This document shows, piece after piece, positions 1 through 8,537 of a DNA stretch of 21,280 bases. Positions within the stretch are counted from its first letter, which is position 1. Each line of letters starts with the position of its first letter. A program made the position numbers and the translations under genes. The DNA lies in assembly GCA_000444245.1 (NCBI GenBank), contig ATSW01005140.1:1-21280 (forward strand), given 5' to 3'. The DNA is from Botryllus schlosseri. Its lineage: Eukaryota > Chordata > Ascidiacea > Stolidobranchia > Styelidae. The notes below the pieces were generated by a model that made no database searches, was not told the origin of the DNA, and saw nothing but the letters and a program-made list of their open reading frames with translations.

Positions 1-672
1 CTTATAATACTTATAATACGAATTACTGGACACGATGGCTGAATGTGTCGCGCGACTAAATCAAACATGAAGAAAGGTGTGATTTCGAGTTCTATATCGA
101 GGGTGATTTTCTTTCAAGACCCGTACCGTACCCATGCATAATACGTACCCCCCGATTTTAGGATAAAAAATCGGAAAAATTTCGCGCATCATACATGGAA
201 AGTTACAGTAATTGCTGGTTAGGTGATACAAAGGACCGTTCGTCCTTCATCTTTAATATACAGTAGTAAAGTCATGAAAATTTCTATTGCAAAATACAAT
301 TGGAGATAATGATCTCTGAATTTTCCCATGTTTCCCCTTAAAAAGCTTGATGGCCCCTCAGAGGGCAATGGCCCAGAGGTTGGAAATCTTTTGTATAAAG
401 GGTCGGGATTTGTTACAAAGGATAGATCTGTGTAATCTCTCGGGGAAAGCAATCACCGCATCAACCGCACGCTCGTTTGAATTATGTTGGAATTGTTGCT
501 AATGTTGATAACTTGCCCGAAATCGCTTGTAACTTGTCAGTGTTGAATTGATTGTGGTACCTTTCATTGTTATGTCACAAATACACAAAATGACTAGAGT
601 CAAGTCAACATAAAATTGCGACTCGAGTCATTACAACACAGGGCAATACTTATCTACCGACAACAATCTCAC
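1..672. other. Left-edge non-coding stretch, probably intron of the minus-strand gene
   Basis: No convincing gene is seen here. The last 70 bases continue from the splice donor of the exon at 673-826 and match the intron flanking the exon at 2893-2998, including a GACTCGAGTCATTACAAC element end at about 627-648. A 77-codon minus-strand open frame at 219-452 has no protein-like composition and no clear splice context. The exon at 673-826 ends two bases into a codon, so a further exon must lie here or beyond the left edge. I could not place it. Confidence 0.5.
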
Positions 673-870
673 CTGGACGAGTTGGCCGGCTTCGACTTCC
701 CAGCTCTTGATTTTGGCTCTCGTAATTTCGGTGATTTTGCAAGTGACTTTTGTTGCCCAGAATTTTCAAGACCAAATGACTGATATGGCATTTCAGCATC
801 GGTCATCCCACTCGATGTGTCGTCTCCTATAATAAATAAAATGCTCATCGTCCACCCAAGATCAGAAAAG
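600..870 (-). repeat. Duplicated exon-plus-intron block, copy 2 (partner at 2825-3052)
   Basis: Homology with 2825-3052 covers the exon and both intron flanks. On the donor side both copies share GCGACTCGAGTCATTACAAC followed by a short spacer and CTATTTACCGAC-like sequence. On the acceptor side both share CACCCAAGATCAGAAAAGGCG. The shared intron sequence shows a genomic duplication rather than convergent exons. Confidence 0.75.
673..826 (-). CDS. Exon 7 of minus-strand Ser/Lys-rich gene (second copy of duplicated exon)
   Basis: This 154-base exon reads on the minus strand. It is preceded by an acceptor (TTTATTTATTATAG) and followed by a donor (GTGAGATT). It enters at phase 1 (two bases, then codons) and leaves at phase 2, giving 50 codons without a stop. 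The product begins GDDTSSGMTDAEMPYQ and ends LREPKSRAGKSKPANSS, so it is acidic or neutral first and basic last. The last 27 or so residues align with the exon at 2893-2998 (LAKS-K, LR-PK-RA, KPA-SS). Relative to that copy it has 16 more residues near the front. Its entry phase fits the exit of the exon at 2346-2455; the joint codon is Gly. The family is not recognised. The composition suggests a disordered, possibly nuclear segment, which is inference. Confidence 0.72.
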
Positions 871-1359
871 GCGTGATAACTAGGGCTGAACGAAATGGTT
901 TGAGTAGGCTACTAGTGTCTAAACACCAATCAATACTCCCGATAAAATGCGCTGCTATCTTATATGGTAGACGTATATGAATGGCTAACTTATACCAATG
1001 GACTTGGGCAGTGGTCTGATTCTACCCATTGGCACCAGTTCCAAAGATCGGTTTTACATGGTTTTATGGGATCAGCAAATGGGTCAGCATTACTGGTTAC
1101 CATTCAGGACTTTTTTCACCTGAACATGTGGAAATATATGACATTTGCAATAGAACCAGCTGCAAAGGGCTTGCATTCGACCACTGCTAGGGTAACATAT
1201 GATAGCGTGCTACCCACGAGCTAAATGCGGTCCGCCACCCGATTCTGAGCGGTCTGCAAAAAGTTCCTAGGGATTTAAACCATGAAATCTATGTATTGAC
1301 GTTACTGCGTGGACAAAAACTACTAATAAACTGATCCCGAATTGTGTTTACTTTGAAGT
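827..1359. other. Intron sequence with possible old transposon debris
   Basis: This is the intron upstream of the exon at 673-826. TAGGGCTGAACGAAATGG at about 884 resembles the terminal motif of some hAT elements (TAGGGCTGGGC or TAGGGCTGCACGA types). The stretch to about 1290, with GCGGTCCGCCACCCGATTC, may be its remnant. No partner end or target duplication was found. An 86-codon plus-strand open frame at 964-1224 shows no recognisable domain and no splice support, and I treat it as chance. Confidence 0.35.
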
Positions 1360-2141
1360 CTTGTTGTAACCAAGTCACAAGGTTCCGAGTCACAAGTCAA
1401 TCTCACTTTTATAGTTTTGACTCGAGTCAAGTCGAGTCATTTTCAATTCGCCACCGAGTCAAGTCCGAGTCCAAAGATTAGAGTGTCAAGCACAAGTCAA
1501 TACACATGTTGACTGTTCAGTTCCAGTTAATGTCAAGTCAACTCCACTTTTTGCAACTCTGCTTGTTGATATCGAATGATTCGCATGCATAATATACTAA
1601 TTTTGGTCACTTTAACAGTTTCTGGTAGCATTTTCAAGTACCAATACTGATAGACAAAGCAATAACAGTGNNNTAACTTNACTGTTCTTGGAAATTACAA
1701 TGAAATGTGGGTCTTGGTTTACCCAGCCTTGAGTAGTGAAATACGTAAAATTACTCGACGTCACTTGAGTCAATTTGTGCATGACTCGAACCAAGTCATA
1801 TGACTCGAGACTAGGACGGCCGAGACAGACATCACATTGTAACTTTGAAAAAATAGTAAAGTCACCACATGATTGGTATGTCGTTTATCGGTCCTGATAC
1901 TTGGAAACAGGGTCAGAAACTGTTAGGACTAAGTAAAATGAATATATTATGAATGTGAGCCATTCTATATTAGTCGAGCGGACTTGAAAAAAGTGGACTG
2001 AACAGGATTGAACTCTACTCGCTGACTTGGACTCGGACATGGCTCGGTGGTGANTTGAAAATGACTCGACTTGACTCGAGTCAAAACTATCAAAGTGAGA
2101 TTGACTTGTGACTCAAAGCCTTGTGACTTGGTTACAAACCT
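1360..2141. repeat. Large inverted repeat, GACTCGAGTCA-rich foldback element
   Basis: The left arm (about 1363-1484) and right arm (about 2018-2138, reversed) match over roughly 120 bases. Both run inward from GTAACCAAGTCACAAGG through CAAGTCAATCTCACTTT and GTTTTGACTCGAGTCAAGT to CCACCGAG and GTCCGAGTCCAA. The outer ends (CTTGTTGTAACC and AGGTTTGTAACC) are alike, as expected of a foldback MITE. About 530 bases of loop between the arms hold more GAGTCA words and some N bases. I found no clear target duplication. It lies in an intron of the minus-strand gene. Confidence 0.75.
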
Positions 2142-2345
2142 AGCTCTTCACCTGAACCTGCCTTCAAAAATAGTCCATCCTCAGCTCAATCCTAAACTAG
2201 GGATGGCAAATTGAGTGCTAAATGTTAATTTGTAAGCTAAGAAATATAGGTTTTATATTTTTAATTTATAACCCTCATACAGGAATTTTAATGACAGAAT
2301 CATTGTGTCCAGCACTAGTGTTGACCAGGATAAACTGATACTGAC

Positions 2346-2455
2346 CTTCGCCTACTTCTTCAGGTGGTGGAATCCGGGGAACCAAAGTCCTACGCCTCCG
2401 TGCCTGCAGGTATTTGTCGTCCGAAGATGGTGTTGTGCCAGCCTTGCGGGCGGGC
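2346..2455 (-). CDS. Exon 6 of minus-strand gene ('PARK ... PSSDD' exon, copy 2)
   Basis: This 110-base exon has the acceptor CATTGATTACAG and the donor GTCAGTAT. It enters at phase 2 (one base) and leaves at phase 1, giving 36 stop-free codons. The peptide begins PARKAGTTPSSDDKYLQARR and ends with the proline-rich, then acidic LVPRIPPPEEVGE. The RP-ARK and PSSDD words align with the PARRK and SPSSDD words of the exon at 4109-4276, so it looks like a shortened second copy of that exon. Its entry phase fits the exon at 2893-2998 (joint codon Arg) and its exit fits 673-826 (joint codon Gly). There is no known domain; low-complexity basic then acidic sequence. Confidence 0.72.
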
Positions 2456-2824
2456 CTGTAATCAATGTAATTANCACGGTAAATACTATTCNCTTTAAAT
2501 ACAAATCTTTCTACGTCGATAATAGGCTATCTCTTCTAAAGATTGGGATTGGGCAAGATTTGTTTTGGACTGTATTCTCATACAACCTGACAATTTCACG
2601 GGATAGCCAGTAAAGTTTGACAAAAATCACAACCCAAAATTTTCTCCTCTAATAGCTTTGCCTCTACAGGTTAGGACTGAGTCAAATTTGNTGGTCTGAG
2701 ATTTTACTCTCCAACCAAACACAATTCATCAACTATAGTCAGTGAACTTTGAGAAAAATAATTACTTTCGATAAACCCTACTGTAGGCTAGGGTCCTCAG
2801 CAGCCATTCCAAACTTATGTTGAG

Positions 2825-3052
2825 TCAGCGAAAGATTGCGACTCGAGTCATTACAACCCAGGGCATAACCTATTTACCGACCACAACCTCACCTGGACGA
2901 CTTGGCCGGCTTAGTATTCCCAGCAGCTCTTTTTTTGGGCTTCCGCAATACGTTTAGGTCTTTTGATGATTTTGCAAGTGTACTCTGTATGTCGTCTCCT
3001 GTAAAAAAGCACTCATCTTCCACCCAAGATCAGAAAAGGCGTAGTAACTAAA
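2825..3052 (-). repeat. Duplicated exon-plus-intron block, copy 1 (partner at 600-870)
   Basis: See the partner entry at 600-870. Here the GCGACTCGAGTCATTACAACCC element end lies at about 2836-2858, beside the donor of the exon at 2893-2998. CACCCAAGATCAGAAAAGGCG lies upstream of its acceptor. Confidence 0.75.
2893..2998 (-). CDS. Exon 5 of minus-strand gene ('GDD ... KPAKSS' exon, copy 1)
   Basis: This 106-base exon has a strong acceptor (GAGTGCTTTTTTACAG) and a strong donor (CCAG then GTGAGG). It enters at phase 1 and leaves at phase 2, with 34 stop-free codons. It starts DDIQSTLAKSSKDLNV and continues KPKKRAAGNTKPAKSS. The KPKKRA cluster is a possible nuclear localisation signal, which is inference from composition only. 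It is the paralogue of the exon at 673-826, with splice phases conserved. It joins the exon at 4109-4276 with a Gly codon and the exon at 2346-2455 with an Arg codon. Confidence 0.75.
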
Positions 3053-3348
3053 TGATTCGAGTACTTGTAACTAATTCAGGTATCAATTCTACCGTTGAAA
3101 AGCACAGCTACNGTACTAGACACCATAGGGTGCGAAGCTGCCAAAGAGATATGAAGTTTCTTAAACAAGGAATGAGTTCAATCTGTGCGGAAACTTCACA
3201 TGATGGCAGTATTCCGACTCATGCTAGAATTTAAAATGTTATAGTTGTAGCGTCCAGACCCAGGCGCTAGATTGTAACTGTTNCCNNANCTTGCACNGNT
3301 NNGAANATGTCTCTGANNTGGGAGTGACTGATGAACGCNTGTAGGTGT

Positions 3349-3460
3349 CAGTGTTGGGATCAAGTCACTACCTTCGAGTCACGAGTCATTGCACATTTTG
3401 ACTGGAGTCAAGTCAACCGATTCTGGAAGGTGACTCGAGTCAAGTCACGAGTCGTATCAA
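3349..3460 (+). repeat. GACTCGAGTCA-family element end with CAGTGTTGGGA terminus
   Basis: The segment starts CAGTGTTGGGATCAAGTCA and continues with CGAGTCACGAGTCATTGCAC and GACTCGAGTCAAGTCACGAG. The same terminus occurs inverted at 9175. CAGTG starts are typical of hAT ends, which supports a non-autonomous hAT, but the other end of this copy is not visible. A block of N bases lies just before it. Confidence 0.55.
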
Positions 3461-3660
3461 GTTAATTTTTACAAGTACAAAGCAAATTACGTCATAACAT
3501 TTTGATAGCTGTTTGAAATTCACAAAAGCAAGACGTAAAAAAATATCTCATTTATGATAGAACCGGATGAAAAAAGATTGGGTCCGATCATCGCTAGGAT
3601 ACGATACAATAGTGAATGTAAAACCTTGTATTGTCATCACATTTGGCATCGGGCCATATC

Positions 3661-3727
3661 TGACTGACTAGGACTACTAGACAAATTTCAAGTTAATATC
3701 CATGAATTAGCCAATATTGACCACATT
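3661..3727 (+). repeat. 65-bp direct repeat, copy 1 (copy 2 at 3901-3967)
   Basis: AATTTCAAGTTAATATCCAT with the following GAATTAGCC is identical in both copies and lies exactly 240 bases apart. Flanking bases are similar (ATTGACCACATT against AATGACCAAATT). It lies within an intron of the minus-strand gene and its origin is unknown. Confidence 0.7.
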
Positions 3728-3900
3728 GAGTACGTTATATTGTAGTTTTTGCAGCGGCTCGAGTGCAGTTTTACTGGCAGCCGCACAAAAGGATGCCATA
3801 TTTTAACTTTGATTATTGATTTAAAGAGTATCAGAAGAAGCCAGTCTGGCGCGAAGCGTCTAAGGATGTCGAACATGACGCACTTCCATGATCAGCCTAA

Positions 3901-3967
3901 TTTAGTGTCTAGGCTTATCAACTAATTTCAAGTTAATATCCATGAATTAGCCGATAATGACCAAATT
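3901..3967 (+). repeat. 65-bp direct repeat, copy 2
   Basis: This is the partner of 3661-3727. The intervening 173 bases are unique in this window and show no exon that fits the gene's frame. Confidence 0.7.
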
Positions 3968-4108
3968 CGTCTCAAACAGACTTGGACAACTAGATAATTC
4001 TAGCGATATAATTTCACTGAATTAGAGCGAAATGCAAACAATTTAATTCCAATCTAATTTGTGACATGTTTCAGTACTCTAATTGAGCCAGAGTAATCTA
4101 ATATTTAC

Positions 4109-4276
4109 CTTTTTTTCCTTCACATTCAGGTGTACCACGCTTTGACGCAGGCCCGCTATCATCGGATGATGGCGACAGGGCCCTCTTCATCCGCTTGGTC
4201 TTCCGCCTGGCGGGCATTTGCTCGACTTCAGAGTCGGAGCCACTTGGTGACGATCTCCGAATCCGAGTACGGGAAT
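4109..4276 (-). CDS. Exon 4 of minus-strand gene ('PARRK ... SPSSDD' exon, copy 1)
   Basis: This 168-base exon reads on the minus strand between the acceptor GAATACTCTGTTCAG and the donor AG/GTAAATATT. It enters and leaves at phase 1, with 55 stop-free codons. The peptide opens SRTRIRRSSPSGSDSEVEQ, then has PARRKTKRMKRALSPSSDD and ends SKRGTPECEGKK. The Ser-Pro, Ser-Asp-Ser-Glu and Lys/Arg clusters look like a phosphorylatable, nuclear, disordered segment (inference). The second half aligns with the exon at 2346-2455. The plus strand is also open here and has a pyrimidine tract before CAG at 4130, so strand choice needed care. The frame chain with neighbours favours minus. Confidence 0.7.
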
Positions 4277-4425
4277 CTGAACAGAGTATTCAAATATTTT
4301 CGGCTGACACTCATCGGGGTAATCGTCAGCAACTCGCAGAGAATTGAAAAGAACATTGTATATCGACAATCGTATCGTAAAATATGACGTCACCAGCATG
4401 AAATTTCGAACACGAAAACGTTAAC

Positions 4426-4515
4426 CATCGAGTCGAGTCATTACCGTATTTTGAGAAAATGACTCGAGTCAAGTCGAGTCATCAGAAAATCGCGACTTGA
4501 GTCATTACAACCCTG
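4426..4515 (-). repeat. GACTCGAGTCA-family element end with CAGGGTTGTAA terminus
   Basis: GAGTCGAGTCATTACCG, GACTCGAGTCAAGTCGAGTC and GACTTGAGTCATTACAACCC run up to a CAACCCTG edge at 4515. Read in reverse the terminus is CAGGGTTGTAATGACTC. The same end, slightly decayed, lies in both copies of the duplicated exon block near 648 and 2860. It is probably a non-autonomous hAT; the other end was not found. Confidence 0.55.
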
Positions 4516-4869
4516 GTTGGCGGCCAACTAACTACTCTAAGAACGACGCAACAACAAAATAACCACATCAATGAAAATTCAACAGAGTGATTGTTAGGAA
4601 CAATCCCGATGTTCAGATATTGCGGGCTATTTTGAGGTTGTTACAATACACTGGCCAGATTTCAATTTGTATTTTCGACATAAGTGCAACACTAGCTTTC
4701 AATTAAGACCTGTTGCAATCAATTTAAGCACCCAGATCGCCAGCTATAGGACTATCAACAATGCTGCTTTTGCCCAGGCTCAGCAGTGAAACACATTGTG
4801 CGTGCGTGATAGCTGGAGCTGCATATCTATCCATACGTTGGCAATCTATACTCCTAATGTGGTACTCAC

Positions 4870-4979
4870 TTCTCGTAAGCTGCTCACTTATGCGTGCCTT
4901 CGCCAGCAAAAGACAACGTCGCTTACTTTTTTGTTCCTGGGGGCGCGTGGCAGGCAGGCCAATCGGGCTATTCGCACAC
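4870..4979 (-). CDS. Exon 3 of minus-strand gene
   Basis: This 110-base exon has the acceptor TTATTTTTCGTTATTCACAG and a near-perfect donor (GAA/GTGAGTACC). It enters at phase 2 and leaves at phase 1, with 36 stop-free codons beginning CANSPIGLPATRPQEQKSKR and ending ARISEQLTR. It is as long as the exon at 2346-2455 and has the same phases. The two share an Arg-Arg-x-x-Leu core, but similarity is weak, so common origin is only possible. An alternative donor (AAAAAA/GTAAGC) lies inside the exon and could give a shorter form, though that would shift the frame into the next exon. Confidence 0.6.
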
Positions 4980-5172
4980 CTGTGAATAACGAAAAATAAC
5001 TTGTAGTAATTTTTTAAAAGAAATTTAGTTACCGTAACACATATATTTCGCAGCATATTTCATACTTTGAGGTGATGCAAACGACATACCACAAAACAGG
5101 CACGTGGCCAGCCGAGAAAAAGGGGGATGTTTTGAAGAAAGGGAAGTGGTTCGCAAACACGATGTTCTAATT

Positions 5173-5564
5173 CAGTGGATCTCGACCTTTTTGTCATTGC
5201 TAACCCCTTTTGGACCTTGACGGATCTCCGTGGACCCCCTCTAGTATTCGTTTAAAATTATCCCAATTATCGGGCAACCGTCATCTATCTCGCGCAAATA
5301 TTAATTGTATAGGCTTGTGATAAACAGCCACAGAAATGAATTTTCGTGAAAATAACATCATACTAATTGATGAGTTTGCACAGGATATAGGATGTTTCCT
5401 CGGAGAAGGTCATTCAGTTGCTGTGAGTCCTGACGCTTTAGGAGTTATGAAGCGAAACTGCGTTACGATTTCCCTAGCTTTGAGAATTACAAATTACGTT
5501 GTGAATCGTGTTGCAAATTTAGAGGCTTCGTAGACCCCATGAAAATGAAGGTTGAGAACCACTG
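5173..5564 (+). mobile_element. Non-autonomous hAT (Charlie-like ends)
   Basis: The element starts CAGTGGATCTCGACCTTTTT and ends AAGGTTGAGAACCACTG. These are the well-known CAGTGGTTCTCAACC-type terminal inverted repeats of hAT elements. It spans 392 bases and has no transposase. Flanking 8-mers (TTCTAATT and CCCTGGAG) do not match well, so the target duplication is decayed or lost. It lies in the intron between the exons at 4870-4979 and 5618-5719. Confidence 0.85.
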
Positions 5565-5617
5565 CCCTGGAGAACTCAAAATTGCCAAAAGGTTAAGTAA
5601 TCTACAATAGACCACAC

Positions 5618-5719
5618 CTCTGTTGTGTTTTTGAAGGTTCCGCCACCATCCCCATACCCCCGAAAAGATCACCCGCGACCTCGTCCAACAAGTTGTTCAT
5701 ATCTGGCGGGTTCGTTGAG
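5618..5719 (-). CDS. Exon 2 (as placed) of minus-strand gene
   Basis: The acceptor is strong (GGTATGTCTTTTCCACTGCAG). The donor AGAG/GTGTGG is weak. The 102 bases enter and leave at phase 2, with 33 stop-free codons: STNPPDMNNLLDEVAGDLFG followed by GMGMVAEPSKTQQ. The Leu-Leu-Asp-Glu-Val...Asp-Leu-Phe stretch is acidic and hydrophobic, unlike the basic exons downstream, and could be a short protein-binding helix (inference). The joint with the exon at 4870-4979 makes an Arg codon. The ATG inside (MNNLLDEV, purine at -3) could be the true start if the exon at 7138-7183 is not used. Confidence 0.6.
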
Positions 5720-6204
5720 CTGCAGTGGAAAAGACATACCGTAAGTCTAGTTTGTTGTAAGCAGCTCAAATCTGGACCAGTTAGAAGCGTACAGCTTGTC
5801 CAAACATTAAGCTTATTTTTAAATTTAATTTGAATGGAAAAATCGAATATAGCACAGCCTTGAACACAATTGAGTACGGCACAGTGAGTACAAAACGACG
5901 TCATGATATAATGAAATATGTCAAAGTTCAAATATGAACCTCTTATGCGACCAGGAAGAACATAATGCCTGTTATCCTTCACACAAAAGATACTCTGGTC
6001 TTTTTTCAACCATACCGATTTCATTGCATTTGGTGACATTGTTGTGGGATGATGATGACTTCGGAAATGTGCTATTTCCTGGAACTTTAGTATCTATTTA
6101 CTATGTTTCGTATGTTACGATACCGCCAATCAAGGTTTCAAGGCTTCAAAAGTGAAAATTAGTATCGAAACCATAATTCTCGTTGTTAAATTAACTGACA
6201 CTGC

Positions 6205-6312
6205 CGTGGAGCGTCTAATTTCAGTGCTCGAAAAAATTGTATAATTTCAGTGGGCCTACTCGAAAAACTCGAATCATCAAAATTTATACTCGAAAAATTG
6301 TGCCCAGCCCTA
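6205..6312 (-). mobile_element. hAT-like terminal fragment
   Basis: Read in reverse from 6312 the fragment begins TAGGGCTGGGCACAATTTTT and continues with repeated TTTTCGAGTA words. TAGGGCTGGGCA is a common hAT-type terminus. The opposite end was not found, so this is a fragment or heavily decayed copy in an intron. Confidence 0.5.
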
Positions 6313-7137
6313 ACACCTTCACCGATAATCCCGACAGCACATCCAATTTTAAAATCGCACTTCAAAACCTTCAGCTTTACAACCATTGTCAGGCTACGGC
6401 ATGAAAAAAGCGAAATAGCCTGAATCTGAACAATATGGAAGTAAACGAATATTGCCAATACTTTTTGACCTCTAAAGGCCAATACCGATATTTCTCGCAA
6501 AGTGTCAGATCGAGTGGCTATTATCCGCAAACTGATAATCGGGGAGGGGGGGGATCTAGTCATGACACAATATATTTCAACACTAGATGAGAAGATACNG
6601 CAATACTTCACTAGCTNATATTTTAGAATGCATTGTCTTTTTGTCACCAGACCTTCAGGCAAGAGTATTGGAGATTAGGGTGGAGTGAAAAATGGAAATT
6701 ATTGAATTTCAACAAAATGTCTATCATCATTTTTGGTTCATACAACCTCTAGTGGTCGTGTAATTTCACCAAACGATCCGAAAATAGCTAATTCCGTAAT
6801 AACTTGATAACCGCTTACACTAGAAAGTCAGTTTTGGGCTTGAAAAACGGAGAAGCAGCATGTTTCTATCTCACTTCCATATAACTTCCTCTTGAAAATG
6901 AACAGAAAAAAAGTTACAAGCAAATTACTGATTTTATAGGTAAAATTANACACTGAAGCAGTGGGTAGGATGTCAAAAGCGTGTAGTGATTGATCTTGTG
7001 ATGGAGCAACATAACTTATCATCAATTGGAACTGCCTTCATGATATAATTTAGTTTAAAAAGAGTTCATTGATTTGGTAGNGCTATCATATAATGACATG
7101 TACTGTATATCTACTCTACGAAGCAAATGCTACTAAC
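6313..7137. other. Intron sequence, nothing recognised
   Basis: This AT-rich DNA has a few N bases and a G-run near 6541. It holds open frames up to 158 codons on the minus strand that contain N bases and lack protein-like composition. I see no exon that fits the frame chain. Confidence 0.5.
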
Positions 7138-7183
7138 CTTTCTTCGTCTGGATCAACCCAAACTTCGGAGTCGAGTGGGGTAT
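7138..7183 (-). CDS. Possible exon 1 (as placed) of minus-strand gene
   Basis: This is a 46-base micro-exon with the acceptor ATATTTGCTCTTCAG and the donor AAAG/GTTAGT. It enters at phase 1 and leaves at phase 2, with 14 codons reading TPLDSEVWVDPDEE, so it is strongly acidic. The joint codon with the exon at 5618-5719 is Ser. The exon is so short that its support is mainly splice signals plus a matching phase. A second frame is also open but does not fit the next exon. Its upstream partner (needing exit phase 1) was not found. Confidence 0.42.
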
Positions 7184-7357
7184 CTGAAGAGCAAATATTC
7201 AATTATTCAATTAAAAACGAACAATCTGNATTTCCATTCATACAATCTTCGGTCAGTCAGAAGGGATGTTTAACCGGGAATCCGTGGACGACTTGCGGTA
7301 CGAAGCACCAAATCATGGTTTAGGAGCTGCATTGCGGAATGGGTCCCGTGCGCTAAC

Positions 7358-7928
7358 CAGAGGTGGTCCAAGTAGTCAATAAAGCTACTAACGTAGAAGT
7401 AGAAATAGCGACGCAAAAATCTACTCAAATGCGAGTAGAAGTACTTATTTTAAAAGCAACCTAAACCTACTTGAAGTAGAAGTAGAATTGACTGACTTTC
7501 AATCTACCCAAGTAAGTAAGTAGTTATGAAAACGGTCGCGATTCGTTCGTATGGACTGGCAAAAGCTGCAAATTGAGCTATGCGGAAGGTGTAGAGAGCT
7601 TGATTCGAATTGATTCATCCCAGGAGGTATCAATATTAGGCATGTACCGTTGGCGAAGCGCGGTCTTTACTTATAGCTTTTATGAAAATCAAATGTTGTT
7701 ACTCCGCGAAAACAACCCCAAAATTCGTCAGGCTATCTTTCGGATTTGAGGATTACATTACTTTCAGTAGACAAACTGAAAACAGCAAGAAGTAAGGAGA
7801 TCACAAAACTTTATGAAGTAGAAGTAGAAGTAGCGAAAATCAGATTTACTTGAGTAATTACTGCAAGTAGCGGAAAACTACTTGAGTATTTCGAAAAAGT
7901 AGAAGTACTTTGGTACCGACCACGTCTG
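7358..7928 (+). mobile_element. Non-autonomous hAT with GTACTT-rich ends and target duplication
   Basis: The element starts CAGAGGTGGTCCAAGTAGTC and ends GTACTTTGGTACCGACCACG then TCTG. Read inward, both ends are rich in AAGTAGAAGTA, CTACTTGAGTA and GTACTTCTACTT words. Ends of the CAGAGGTGGGTAGTA type are a known hAT pattern in animals. Flanking 8-mers GCGCTAAC and GCCATAAC match at six of eight positions. It is 571 bases long with no transposase. Confidence 0.85.
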
Positions 7929-8537
7929 GCCATAACTAGGGCCCAATATCGTCTCACAAACTAAGACAAAGTAGAATATTTTTCAGCAGATTTAGGCGAT
8001 ACAACTCGCAAATTTTCTTAGCACTATGAGCGATTTGAAGGCTGTGGTCTTTTTGATTTTACTATAGGCAACATCAGAAGTTGTCTTAATAAGAATGGGG
8101 GCGGGGGCAGGGGTACGAGAAATATTATTGAAAACTCAGGGGCGCAAGTGTGAAAACATTACGAAACAGTGACCTAAGTGCGATAAAGCAATTTAGAATT
8201 TTCTTTGCACTGCTAAGTGCTAAGCACATGACGAAAAAGAATAGAGCTCGAGTGGGCAAACTTCGATAAAGCACCGGTGCTTCATCGGAAGACGACACAG
8301 AGAGAAATGGGCACCGCGACAGCACTCACTCATTGCAATGATTTCCCATTTGGCGAACCATCCGTCGAACCATCTGCCTCCAGACATCTTAAAGATGAAA
8401 ATGTGTTAAAAATACATCACTCTCCCTTCACGCATGTGTGGAACTCCATGAAGTGGCGTGACGATATGTCGTAATTCGCCGCAATGAATTCTATATTTCC
8501 TAAGACGATTGGGATTTCAATTTGGTTCACTCTATAC
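7929..8537. other. Non-coding stretch, no gene defined
   Basis: A good donor-like AATGA/GTGAGT on the minus strand at about 8327 and a pyrimidine-rich acceptor near 8391 frame a 58-base stretch. The frame that would fit the next exon reads MSGGRWFDGWFAKWE, which does not resemble the rest of the gene, so no exon is called. A G-rich run lies at 8096-8113. Confidence 0.4.

Noticed and set aside
219-452. 77-codon minus-strand open frame that could be the last exon of the minus-strand gene
   Set aside because: A weak acceptor exists (ATTACACAG) and gives a short in-phase tail ending in a stop, but the peptide does not resemble the rest and no polyadenylation signal was tied to it.
4130-4286. Plus-strand exon: pyrimidine tract and CAG at 4130 followed by open plus frames
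   Set aside because: The minus reading has acceptor, donor and a frame that joins both neighbours. The plus reading has no partners.
5602-6039. 145-codon minus-strand open frame as a single gene
   Set aside because: Only the part at 5618-5719 looks protein-like, and a strong acceptor sits exactly at its edge. The rest is intron-like.
8096-8113. G-quadruplex
   Set aside because: Only three clear G-runs are present, too few for a confident intramolecular quadruplex.
8325-8391. Minus-strand exon upstream of 7138-7183
   Set aside because: Donor and acceptor are plausible, but the frame in phase is tryptophan-rich and unlike the gene, and the better-looking frame ends in a stop at the donor.
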